DNA of 64,000 nucleotides, from contig NZ_CP027762.1 of the NCBI RefSeq assembly GCF_003852315.1, forward strand, positions 1,097,501 to 1,161,500, read 5' to 3'. The first letter of the stretch is position 1; each line of letters begins with the position of its first letter. This document shows positions 44,269-52,190 of this stretch, piece by piece. Position numbers and translations under genes: made by a program. The notes under the pieces were generated by a model. That model did no database searches. It was not told the DNA's origin and worked only from the letters and a program-made list of their open reading frames with translations. This DNA is from Pseudomonas sp. LBUM920. GTDB taxonomy: Bacteria > Pseudomonadota > Gammaproteobacteria > Pseudomonadales > Pseudomonadaceae.

Positions 44269-45435
44269 TTACAGACCGTGAGCCGTGGCTTTATCGATCA
44301 ACCAGTTCAGCGATGGGCCGCGGTCGCTGGTCACTTCTACCGGGCGACCGGCGTAGGTGCTGTCCAGCGGCGCATCCGGCTTGATCTGCACGCGGATGTC
44401 GGAAGACAGGTCGGCGCTGTTCAGGCTGGTGCTGCTGACGATGGTGCCGGTGCGGATCTGTTCTTCGTCGGCCACCTGGAAGCTCACCGGTGTGCCTGGG
44501 CGAACGTCGGCGAACTGGCGGTAGGTGAAGCGCGCTTCCACATTGGCCAGGCTGCCGCGTGGCACCAGTTGGAAGATCACATCGCCTTTGCTGGCGTACT
44601 GACCGTCGGCGACCAGTTGCTGGGCAACCACGCAATCGCAAGGCGAGGTCAGGGTGCCGGTCATTTGCTTGCCGAACAGCTCCTCAACCTTGGCCGGTTG
44701 CAGTTGGTCTTCGTCCAGATGGCCCTTGAGCACATCGAGCATGCTGGTGCTGAAGGTCGCCAGTGGCGCGCCTTTGGCGGCGACCGCGTCACCTTTGAGC
44801 AGGCTTTGCACGGTGCCGTCACGCGGCATGGTCACGTTCATGCCCGGCACGCTGACGAGGCCAGCCTGAGCGTGGCTGACGAAGTACATGCCGTACACCG
44901 ATTTAAAGATGAAACCGAACGCTGCCAGGCCGACGATGAAGATACCTGCGCTGAACACCACGGCGCGCAGGCGGCCCGCGGCGCTCATGTTGCTGCCGTC
45001 GTCCTTGACCTTGCGCGCCTTGGTGAAGTTGTCGCGCTGCAGGGTCGCCAGCACGTCGCCCATGGTCACGATGTCACCGGACAAGTGCGAGGTGATCAGG
45101 TGGCGCAGGGTGGAAATATCCTGGGCGTCCAGGTTCTGGAACTGGCAACCGGTGCGGCCGGTCTGGCGGTCATAGGAGCGAATCTGCAGCTCTACGTCCA
45201 TCGCCAGGCCGAGGTTATCGATGACAAATTGCAGGCGGCCCTTGTGCACTTCACCGACGGTCAACGGCTGAGTGGCGGTGAACGCCAGGCCGCCGGCGGA
45301 CAGGTCGATCACCCGTGCTTCGGTCTGGGTGCGGTCGGTGTTGAAGAAGCGCAGCTTGGCCGGGATTTTCACCCGGGCATGTTGGCGCTGGGCTTCGGAT
45401 TCGTGGACAACGTTGGCGTTTACTTGGCTATTCAT
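44269..45435 (-). CDS. alg44: Alginate co-polymerase Alg44 (PilZ domain)
   Basis: Inner-membrane partner of Alg8 that binds c-di-GMP and switches polymerisation on. 388 residues: PilZ domain at about 15-120 with RxxxR at RQHAR (17-21) and DLSAGG (45-50), one membrane helix (about 157-180), and a periplasmic adaptor-like domain with lipoyl-type halves (VTMPRDGTVQSLLKGDAVAAKGAPLATF and GTLTSPCDCVVAQQLVADGQYASKGDVIF). The two nearby diguanylate cyclases in this window could in principle feed it, but no link is shown. Confidence 0.96.
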   Translation of the reverse strand: MNSQVNANVVHESEAQRQHARVKIPAKLRFFNTDRTQTEARVIDLSAGGLAFTATQPLTVGEVHKGRLQFVIDNLGLAMDVELQIRSYDRQTGRTGCQFQNLDAQDISTLRHLITSHLSGDIVTMGDVLATLQRDNFTKARKVKDDGSNMSAAGRLRAVVFSAGIFIVGLAAFGFIFKSVYGMYFVSHAQAGLVSVPGMNVTMPRDGTVQSLLKGDAVAAKGAPLATFSTSMLDVLKGHLDEDQLQPAKVEELFGKQMTGTLTSPCDCVVAQQLVADGQYASKGDVIFQLVPRGSLANVEARFTYRQFADVRPGTPVSFQVADEEQIRTGTIVSSTSLNSADLSSDIRVQIKPDAPLDSTYAGRPVEVTSDRGPSLNWLIDKATAHGL

Positions 45436-45471
45436 GGTGTGTAGTTCCTAGTTAATTCAGGCTTGGCAGGG

Positions 45472-46953
45472 TCAGACCATCATCAGCAACACGGCGACGA
45501 AAATGCTGCCGGCGGAGAAGGTCATGGTCCGAGACGACCAGGTGTTGAACCAACGTTGAAAGCTGGCCAAATCGCGGGTCAGTTTGGTGTCCTGGCGGGT
45601 CCAGGACTGTTGATCAAGGCGGAAGAACACGTAGATCTTCACCAGCGCACCCATGATCTGGTTGTAATAGAGAATCACCGGGTAGGCCGGGCCGATCTTG
45701 TGGCCGGAGCACGACAGCAGCAGGGTCAGGATCAGGCGGGTGATGCCGATCCACAGCAGGTACGCGAGGATGAATGCGCCGCCGTATTTGAAGGTGGCGA
45801 TAAAGGCCACCGTCAGGCCAAGCAGGGAGGTCCACATCGACACACGCTGGTCGAACAGCACCACGCTGGTGAACAGGCCGAGCCGGCGTACACCCAGGCC
45901 CAGGGCACGGGAGTTCTGGCGCAGGTTGTTGCCGTACCAGCGGAACATCAGCTTGCGGCTGGCTTTGATAAAGCTCTTTTCCGGCGGGTGTTCCACGGTG
46001 TTGATCGCGGCGTCCGGCACGTAGAACGTGTCGTAGCCCAGGCGCATCAGGCTGAACCAGCTGGACTTGTCATCGCCGGTCAAAAACTTGAAACGGCCCA
46101 GCCGCCAGTGTTGCAGCGAGTCGCTTTCAACGTCGGCGATAAAGCCCGGGTCGGTGACCACGCTGGCACGGAACACGGACATGCGCCCGGTCATGGTCAG
46201 CACGCGCTTGGACAGGGCCATGGAGCACATGTTGATGTGGCGTTGGGCGAAGCGCAGTTTGTGCCATTCGCTCATGATGTAGCCGCCGCGCACTTCGCAG
46301 AACTCGTTGGTGGTCAGGCCGCCGACATTGCCGAACAGCTGGAACCACGGCACGGTCTTGCGAACCACACCTTCGGCGAGCACGGTGTCGCCATCGATCA
46401 CCGCAACCACGGCGCGGTCATCCGGCAGGTGGCGGGAGATGGCGCGAAAGCCAAAGGCCAGACCGTCGCGTTTGCCGGTGCCGGCGATGCGCACAAAATC
46501 AAGCTTCACGTGGTCCGGCGGGTTCATGCGTTCCCACAGGCTTTTCACCAGCAGCTCATCGCTCATTTCCACCAGCGAGCAGACCACGGTGGTCGGGAAG
46601 CCGCATTCGATGGCCTCGCGAATCACCGAGCTGTACACCTGGGCGGTGGTCAGCGCGTCGATACGAAAGCTTGTGACCATCAGGAATACATGGGAGGGGT
46701 CGGCGGCTTTGCCCAGCTTGCGCACTTTGCGGCGCAGGTGTGGGTAGACCACGTACAGAAACAGCATGCCGCGAAAGAAATGCGTAGCACCCATCGAGTA
46801 GCGCCAGATGCCGACGGCGCCAATCAGGAAAATAAAATTCTTCGACTCGGAGTCGAACGTACTCGCCGGTAGCAGCAGGGCGAGTCCCATCAGCAGGCTC
46901 AAAAACAACAGCCAGCCGGCGGATTGGAGCAGTACGTGTTTTAACTTGGACAT
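45472..46953 (-). CDS. alg8: Alginate polymerase Alg8
   Basis: Family-2 glycosyltransferase that polymerises GDP-mannuronate and moves the chain across the inner membrane. 493 residues, matching the usual length. Two N-terminal helices (about 5-60), a cytoplasmic GT domain with Asp motifs (VAVIDGDTV; GDDKSSWF) and an acceptor-site RWYGNNLRQN resembling QxxRW, and three or more C-terminal helices. I chose ATG 46953 (MSKLKHVLLQS, the family start); ATG 46962 is possible, and upstream extension is unlikely. Confidence 0.96.
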   Translation of the reverse strand: MSKLKHVLLQSAGWLLFLSLLMGLALLLPASTFDSESKNFIFLIGAVGIWRYSMGATHFFRGMLFLYVVYPHLRRKVRKLGKAADPSHVFLMVTSFRIDALTTAQVYSSVIREAIECGFPTTVVCSLVEMSDELLVKSLWERMNPPDHVKLDFVRIAGTGKRDGLAFGFRAISRHLPDDRAVVAVIDGDTVLAEGVVRKTVPWFQLFGNVGGLTTNEFCEVRGGYIMSEWHKLRFAQRHINMCSMALSKRVLTMTGRMSVFRASVVTDPGFIADVESDSLQHWRLGRFKFLTGDDKSSWFSLMRLGYDTFYVPDAAINTVEHPPEKSFIKASRKLMFRWYGNNLRQNSRALGLGVRRLGLFTSVVLFDQRVSMWTSLLGLTVAFIATFKYGGAFILAYLLWIGITRLILTLLLSCSGHKIGPAYPVILYYNQIMGALVKIYVFFRLDQQSWTRQDTKLTRDLASFQRWFNTWSSRTMTFSAGSIFVAVLLMMV

Positions 46954-47036
46954 AAGCGTCATCCGAAGGTGAAGAAGGCTCCAGGCTGCAAGCGCTGGGG
47001 ATTGGTACGCTTGCAGCCCGGAACTTGCTGTTGCTG

Positions 47037-48353
47037 TTACCAGCAAATGCCTTCGGTGCGGCCGCTCACGCTGGTGGCCTTGGACATGAAGCCCACCAGG
47101 TCGACCACTTGCTTGCCGTGTGGTGCGTTATGCGCCAGGGCACGGAATTTCTCGTCGCGGTTGCCAAGGATGATGACGTCGGAGTTGTTGATCACCGCGT
47201 CGAAGTCCGAGTTGAGCAGGGACGACACGTGCGGGATCTTGCCTTCGATGTAGTCTTTGTTCGCGCCGTGAACACGGGCGTATTCGACGTTGCTGTCGTA
47301 GATGCTCAGGTCGTAGCCCTTGCCGATCAGCATTTCCGCCAGTTCCACCAGTGGGCTTTCACGCAGGTCATCGGTGCCGGCCTTGAAGCTCAGGCCCAGC
47401 AGGGCGACTTTGCGCTTGTCGTGGCTTTCGACGATGTCGAAGGCGTTCTGCACCTGGGATTCGTTGCTGCGCATCAGCGAGTTGAGCAGCGGCGCTTCCA
47501 CGTCCAGGGAGCCTGCACGGTAGGTCAGGGCGCGTACGTCTTTGGGCAGGCACGAACCGCCGAACGCGAAGCCTGGGCGCATGTAGTACTGGGACAGGTT
47601 GAGGGTTTTGTCCTGGCAGACCACTTCCATCACTTCGCGACCATCGACGCCGACGGCCTTGGCGATGTTGCCGATTTCGTTGGCGAAGGTCACCTTGGTG
47701 GCGTGCCACACGTTGCAGGTGTACTTGATCATTTCGGCAACGGCGATGTCCTTGCGGATGATCGGCGCGTCGAGTTCCTCGTACAGCGACTGCAGGACAT
47801 CGCCGGAGGCTTTGTCGAACTCGCCGATGACGGTCATCGGTGGCAGGTCGTAGTCGGCGATGGCGGTGGATTCACGCAGGAATTCCGGGTTGACCGCAAC
47901 ACCGAAGTCGACGCCGGCTTTCTTGCCGGAGCAGTCTTCGAGGATCGGGATCACCACATTGGCCACGGTGCCCGGCAATACGGTGCTGCGGACCACGATG
48001 GTGTGGCGGGTGGTTTTGTCACGCAGGACAAAACCGATCTCGCGGCATACCGATTCGATGTAGTTGAGTTCCAGGTCGCCGTTTTTCTTGCTGGGCGTGC
48101 CCACGCAGATCATCGACAAGTCGGTATCGCGGATGGCCTCGGCGAAATTGGTCGTGCCGCGCAGCCGCCCGGTCTCGATACCCTGGCTCAGCAGTTCGCC
48201 CAGACCCGGTTCAACGATTGGCGATTTGCCCGCATTGATCAGGTCAATCTTTTCCTTGGAGATGTCCACGCCGACCACTTCGTGGCCACGGGCAGACAGG
48301 CAACCGGCACACACTGCGCCAACGTAACCCAAACCAAATATGCTGATGCGCAT
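47037..48353 (-). CDS. algD: GDP-mannose 6-dehydrogenase AlgD
   Basis: Commits GDP-mannose to alginate by two NAD-dependent oxidations to GDP-mannuronate. 438 residues: Rossmann motif GLGYVGAVCAG (7-17), catalytic Cys in AFGGSCLPKDVRALTY, and C-terminal UDP-binding-like domain ending AEGICW-type residues (RTEGICW). ATG 48353 has GAGG in AAAGAGGTAAATGCG upstream. First gene of the alginate operon; the promoter lies about 480 bp upstream, leaving a long leader as in P. aeruginosa. Confidence 0.97.
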   Translation of the reverse strand: MRISIFGLGYVGAVCAGCLSARGHEVVGVDISKEKIDLINAGKSPIVEPGLGELLSQGIETGRLRGTTNFAEAIRDTDLSMICVGTPSKKNGDLELNYIESVCREIGFVLRDKTTRHTIVVRSTVLPGTVANVVIPILEDCSGKKAGVDFGVAVNPEFLRESTAIADYDLPPMTVIGEFDKASGDVLQSLYEELDAPIIRKDIAVAEMIKYTCNVWHATKVTFANEIGNIAKAVGVDGREVMEVVCQDKTLNLSQYYMRPGFAFGGSCLPKDVRALTYRAGSLDVEAPLLNSLMRSNESQVQNAFDIVESHDKRKVALLGLSFKAGTDDLRESPLVELAEMLIGKGYDLSIYDSNVEYARVHGANKDYIEGKIPHVSSLLNSDFDAVINNSDVIILGNRDEKFRALAHNAPHGKQVVDLVGFMSKATSVSGRTEGICW

Positions 48354-48839
48354 CGCATTTACCTCTTTGTCATTGAAGACGATATTAATCATGCCAATTA
48401 GATGGCCGGAGTTCATGTTTGCAAGCGTCACTGATGCCGCGAAAGTTGGGCGAATAGACGCCGACTTGCCGCGTACAGGCATGTTGAATAACGAGTGACT
48501 AACTATTGCACTCAAGTTGTGCGAAACGTGGCCTTGTTATTGGGGCTTGCCCTGTAATGCAGCCGGCCTTCCTGGGAGAAGGGCCTGGCGCCAGTGCCGC
48601 AGAGCCTTGATAGAGGCTGTAAGCCTTTAAGTATCAATGCCTTGGGTTGTCTCACTGACCCATTAGGGGAAGCTGAGCCTTGGCCTTATAGTGGGTGGCA
48701 ATGCATCCTTGTCGCCGCGCTTAACTAATCTGTTTGTAATATGACCCCTGAGTCAAAGTTAAATGTGACAACTTTGCTACTTCCGTTGGTCGCCATGTAA
48801 GTCATCTCTTACAGCAACAGAGAATTTCGTTACCGGTGG

Positions 48840-48866
48840 TATGAGCGGTGCTTTAAGGTGAAGTTC
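48840..48866 (-). promoter_or_regulatory. AlgU (sigma-22) promoter of the alginate operon
   Basis: Minus strand GAACTT (48861-48866), a 16-base spacer, and TCATA (48840-48844). This matches the AlgU/RpoE consensus GAACTT-N16/17-TCtgA known from algD promoters. Confidence 0.8.
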
Positions 48867-48914
48867 CTGGCCACTCATCCTGTTTTCTGAAATTTCTTGA
48901 AATATTAGAAAAGA

Positions 48915-49024
48915 TGGCACTGGTACTATATTGATAGCACTTGCAATTTGGGCCAGTAGTTACAGGTAGTTGGCACGAAGGGATAGTTTTGTGCCACTAG
49001 TGTTTTAAAAAAGTGGTGCCACTA
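48915..49024. promoter_or_regulatory. Four TGGCAC half-sites upstream of the algD promoter
   Basis: TGGCAC at 48915-48920 and 48971-48976, and the complement GTGCCA at 48991-48996 and 49016-49021. The last two extend to the direct repeat GTGCCACTA (48991-48999 and 49016-49024). The arrangement suggests a multimeric regulator site, with AmrZ, AlgR or another as candidates. No full sigma-54 element (GG-N10-GC) is formed. Confidence 0.45.
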
Positions 49025-49131
49025 CGAAAAAAATTCAGAAATGTCGAGTGAAAGATTCGTTAGGAATGCGACAGGATATTTTTTGGCGCCAGATTAATGA
49101 CGATTGTGGGCCTGAAATGCGCACACAAAAT

Positions 49132-49216
49132 GTGGGAGCGGGCTTGCTCGCGAAGGCGGTCTGTCAGTAACCGATGTTCTGACTCGACCAGTCTTCGCGA
49201 GCGAGCCCGCTCCCAC
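49132..49216. repeat. REPIN between algD control region and yaaA
   Basis: Inverted REPs with the core GTGGGAGCGGGCTTGCTCGCGAAG, one arm with GAGCGAGCCCGCTCCCAC. It lies 36 bp after the yaaA stop codon. Confidence 0.9.
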
Positions 49217-49252
49217 AGTTGGATTTCAGTGTTTTTTAGAGCGGGTACGGCT

Positions 49253-50032
49253 TTATTCCGGTGCGTGATCGCGCAGGAACACCAGGTTGTCCGGCTTGGA
49301 CTGCTCGGCGTTGAAGCGATAGCCCTGCAGATCGAACTGCTTGAGCTTGGCCGGATCGTTGATGCGCTCTTGGATCACAAAGCGGCTCATCATGCCGCGG
49401 GCTTTTTTGGCATAGAAGCTGATGATCTTGTACTGGCCGTTTTTCAGGTCCTTGAACTCGGTGTTGATGATCCGCGCGTTCAGGGCCGTGCGTTTGACCG
49501 CCGAGAAGTACTCGTTGGAGGCCAGGTTGAGCAGCACGTCATCGCCTTGTTCGGCAAGCGCTTCGTTGAGCCACTCGCTGATGCGGGTGCCCCAGAAGGC
49601 GTAGAGGTCCTTGCCGCGGGCGTTGGCCAGCTTGGTGCCCATCTCGAGGCGGTACGGCATCATCAGGTCCAGCGGGCGCAACAGGCCGTACAGGCCCGAG
49701 AGCATGCGCAGGTGGTCCTGGGCGTAGGTGAAATCGGCGTCGCTGAAGGTTTCGGCGTTGAGGCCGGTGTAGACGTCGCCCTTGAAGGCCAGCAAGGCCT
49801 GCTTGGCGTTTTCTGGCGTGAAGGCTGGGGTCCAGCTGCCGAAGCGCGCGGCGTTGAGGCCGCCGATCTTGTCGGAGACGTGCATCAGGTCGCTGATTTG
49901 GGCAGGGCTCAGTTCACGCAGTTGTTCGATCAGCGCCTGGGAGTGGTCCAGGTATTGCGGCTGGGTGAAGCGCGGGGTGACCGGCTTGGACTCGAAGTCG
50001 AGGGTTTTGGCGGGGGAAATCACCATCAGCAT
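49253..50032 (-). CDS. yaaA: Peroxide stress protein YaaA
   Basis: 259 residues of the DUF328/YaaA family. In E. coli YaaA lowers free iron and limits DNA and protein damage under hydrogen peroxide. The start MLMVISPAKTLDFES is the family N-terminus, and ATG 50032 has AGGAG eight bases upstream. Conserved blocks include GDVYTGLNAETFSDADFTYAQ, RMLSGLYGLLRPLDLMMPYRLEMGT and FYAKKARGMMSRF. It stands alone, between the algD control region and a composite repeat. Confidence 0.94.
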   Translation of the reverse strand: MLMVISPAKTLDFESKPVTPRFTQPQYLDHSQALIEQLRELSPAQISDLMHVSDKIGGLNAARFGSWTPAFTPENAKQALLAFKGDVYTGLNAETFSDADFTYAQDHLRMLSGLYGLLRPLDLMMPYRLEMGTKLANARGKDLYAFWGTRISEWLNEALAEQGDDVLLNLASNEYFSAVKRTALNARIINTEFKDLKNGQYKIISFYAKKARGMMSRFVIQERINDPAKLKQFDLQGYRFNAEQSKPDNLVFLRDHAPE

Positions 50033-50377
50033 GAAGTTGGCTCCTGTAATCGTGGGGGGGATTCTAGGGGGTCGCGGGGTTTGACTCCACCTATGATGGT
50101 GATAGGGGGCTGCTGTGGGTGTGCGTATATCCATTGCCGCGGTAACGGCGGCTGGTGGTTGCGCGCTGACGGCGGGTCGCTTTTGGCAAACGCCCGGCAT
50201 GCCGGCCCAGCCAAAGGTAACCACTCACCACTCGGCGCCTCGCCTGCGTTCGGCCAGCTGGTTGACGGGGCCTGTCAGATCAAAAGCAGAGCACGGCGAC
50301 CTGGTAGCCGACCTGAGTGGTAGAAGCGGATCAAGCGCACAGCAACACACCTCTATCTGATGCGCTGAGCTCCAAAT

Positions 50378-50464
50378 GTGGGAGCGGGCTTGCTCGCGAA
50401 GGCAGTGTGCCAGCTACCCATGAGCTGACGGATCCACCCCCTTCGCGAGCAAGCCCGCTCCCAC
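50378..50464. repeat. REPIN, GCGGGCTTGCTCGCGAAG type
   Basis: Inverted REP pair in the third composite repeat, at the same relative position as 20936-21022. Confidence 0.92.
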
Positions 50465-50510
50465 ACGTTGACCGAGTTCAACTGCCAGCACCGCAGTGCT
50501 TGGCTTTTCT

Positions 50511-50595
50511 GTGGGAGCTGGCTTGCCTGCGATGCAGACAACTCGGTCAATCAGGTACACCGGGTTGATGCCCTCGCAGGCAAGCCCGCTCCCAC
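50511..50595. repeat. REPIN, mixed core types
   Basis: The left arm is GTGGGAGCTGGCTTGCCTGC but the right arm reads GCAAGCCCGCTCCCAC, the core of the other REPIN type. This suggests recombination or gene conversion between REP classes. Confidence 0.85.
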
Positions 50596-50717
50596 ATTCG
50601 ATTGAGTTCGGCTTCCATTTCGGCCATCACCCAAATAACGGATATGCCCACCAACCCAATAACCCAGCCCGGACGATCGGCTATAGTGCCCGACAACTCT
50701 GGAAAGGGAGACCCCGT

Positions 50718-51842
50718 GTGCGAATTGCGTTTTTACTGTCAGCTTGTTTGCTGTGCCTGGGCGCCCAGGCGGCGCCGGTTGACGTAGCCAGTCTGGACCG
50801 CACCACCTGGCCTGAAAAGCTCAGCAGCCCCGCGCTGTTCGATGTCGCTTCTCGCGCCGAGATCCTGATGTTCGCCCACAGCTTAATCGCCAGCGAAGCC
50901 CAGGACGAAGCCGCGCTCAAACAACGCCTGGGGCTGAAGATCATCAACCTGGCCGCCATCGACGACCTGCGCCGCCAGCTCTGGCAGCGCCTGTTGGAAA
51001 ACTACACCTTCGCTCAACAAAGCTGCGAAGAAGACGCCTCATTCTGCTACCTGGTCGAAAGCATGGACGACCTGCGCGAGCAAGCCGGCAAATTCCAGGT
51101 CAGCGACAACTCCTTCTATATAGGCTGGGCCAACCCCAGCCACAATTTCCACGAACGCTACCTCGACGAACTGCTGCGCAAAGCCGCACTGTTCCCACAA
51201 ATCAGCAGTGAAGTCCTGCGTTTTGGCGACCACGAACGCAATGGCGATGAACTCAACGACCGCCTGTTCCTGCTGACCTTCGACGGCGGCCCTGCGCCGG
51301 TCAGCGGCAATACCGACTGGCTCACCGACTACCTGCGCAAGCAAAAGATGAACGCCACTTTCTTCGCCCTCGGCAGCAGCCTGCAAACCCGTGTGGAGCG
51401 CAGTTCCGCCGCCGATGTGCAGGCGCTGTACCAAGGCCAGTGCGTAGGCACCCAGGGTTGGCAGTACCGGTCCCACAGCCATTGGGTCGACTGGCAAAGC
51501 TCGATCACCCGCAGTGCTGCGCTGGCGCAGAACCTGATGCCGGAAAACTACGTGCCGCTGTTTCGCCCGCCCTATGGCCAGCGTCGCGCCGACAGCCAGG
51601 GCTTTTTCCAGGCGCAAGGTTTACAGGTGGCGCTGTGGGACATCGATTCCCAGGACGAACCGGGCAAACTCAAGGCTGATGAGTCCGCGCAGCGGGTGCT
51701 GACATTGATGTTGCTGTGGCGCAAAGGCGTAATTGTGTTTCACGACACCCAGGACAAGGCACGGGTCGCGTTGCCGATGTTGCTGCAGGCAACGGCGCAA
51801 AGTGGGCTGGGTTGGCAGGACTGCCGGGAGGCGTTTCGCTGA
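50718..51842 (+). CDS. Exported polysaccharide deacetylase (NodB domain)
   Basis: 374 residues: a short signal peptide (VRIAFLLSACLLCLGAQA), an N-terminal helical region (about 20-175), and a NodB/CE4 domain (about 180-365) with LLTFDGGPAP (metal-site Asp), RSHSHWVDW (His-x-His in place of the usual H-x3/4-H), LFRPPYGQRRA and VIVFHDTQD. Predicted to remove acetyl groups from a sugar polymer or peptidoglycan. GTG 50718 is chosen for GGAG at 50707-50710; longer forms run through the repeat. It is not in an operon with phoH. The single Asp in FDGGP where many enzymes have FDDGP deserves a check. Confidence 0.82.
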   Translation: MRIAFLLSACLLCLGAQAAPVDVASLDRTTWPEKLSSPALFDVASRAEILMFAHSLIASEAQDEAALKQRLGLKIINLAAIDDLRRQLWQRLLENYTFAQQSCEEDASFCYLVESMDDLREQAGKFQVSDNSFYIGWANPSHNFHERYLDELLRKAALFPQISSEVLRFGDHERNGDELNDRLFLLTFDGGPAPVSGNTDWLTDYLRKQKMNATFFALGSSLQTRVERSSAADVQALYQGQCVGTQGWQYRSHSHWVDWQSSITRSAALAQNLMPENYVPLFRPPYGQRRADSQGFFQAQGLQVALWDIDSQDEPGKLKADESAQRVLTLMLLWRKGVIVFHDTQDKARVALPMLLQATAQSGLGWQDCREAFR

Positions 51843-52190
51843 AAAAGCGCAAGTGCCCGGCCCTGTTGGGGATGAGGCGTTTTTGGGGTGATTTTGTGCG
51901 ACATTTCGATGCAGGCGGACTTCCGACTTTAACGGGGTGGCTGGCACTCGGCTAGTGCTATTCGTCATCCTGAAAAATAAACTTCAAAAAAGCGTCAAAG
52001 TGCTTTTTCCTGTCATCGCTTTTGCGGTATTACGAAGTCAGATCGCCGAAACCTGCAACACAGGTGGCGTCTTCCAAGACTCCTCATGTGGGCACTGCAC
52101 TTGACGTCACTACGGTGCAGTCGGTGGTCGAATCGAGGCGCAGCACTGTTGTGGTATTGCGTCGACTGGCTCCCACAAAGGTGACCGAGT
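51843..52190. other. Intergenic region upstream of phoH
   Basis: About 350 bp with no supportable gene. It contains AT-rich stretches (51965-52025) that could hold the phoH promoter, but I see no clear -35/-10 pair, repeat or RNA. Confidence 0.5.

Larger units (their letters stand above)
48354..49131 (-). other. algD leader and upstream control region, no gene
   Basis: About 780 bp without a supportable gene, more AT-rich than its surroundings. It holds the AlgU-type promoter (48840-48866), a leader of about 480 bases, an AlgR-like CCGTTGGTC on the plus strand (48783-48791, one mismatch from CCGTTCGTC), and four TGGCAC/GTGCCA motifs upstream of the promoter. In P. aeruginosa this region is bound by AlgR, AmrZ and other regulators; the assignments here are by similarity only. 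Confidence 0.7.
50127..50645. repeat. Composite repeat element, copy 3, shortened (519 bp)
   Basis: Same ends (ATATCCATT and AACGGATAT) and same order as copies 1 and 2. It keeps part of the left arm and both central REPINs, but has lost the large CCCACGGATTCAAG palindrome from the left arm and nearly all of the right arm. The segment around GACGGGGCCTGTCAGATCAAAAGC to CTATCTGATGC matches the other copies closely. Confidence 0.8.

Noticed and set aside
45463..46872. A 469-residue open frame antisense to alg8
   Set aside because: It has no motif and is His/Gln/Gly-rich. alg8 is well supported on the other strand.
48971..48990. Possible sigma-54 promoter at TGGCACGAAGGG upstream of algD
   Set aside because: The GC of the -12 element is missing at the required ten-base spacing, and the orientation faces away from algD.
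5360..50650. CRISPR array suggested by many regularly repeated palindromes
   Set aside because: The repeats are dispersed REP/REPIN units of variable spacing with no unique spacers of constant length and no cas genes.
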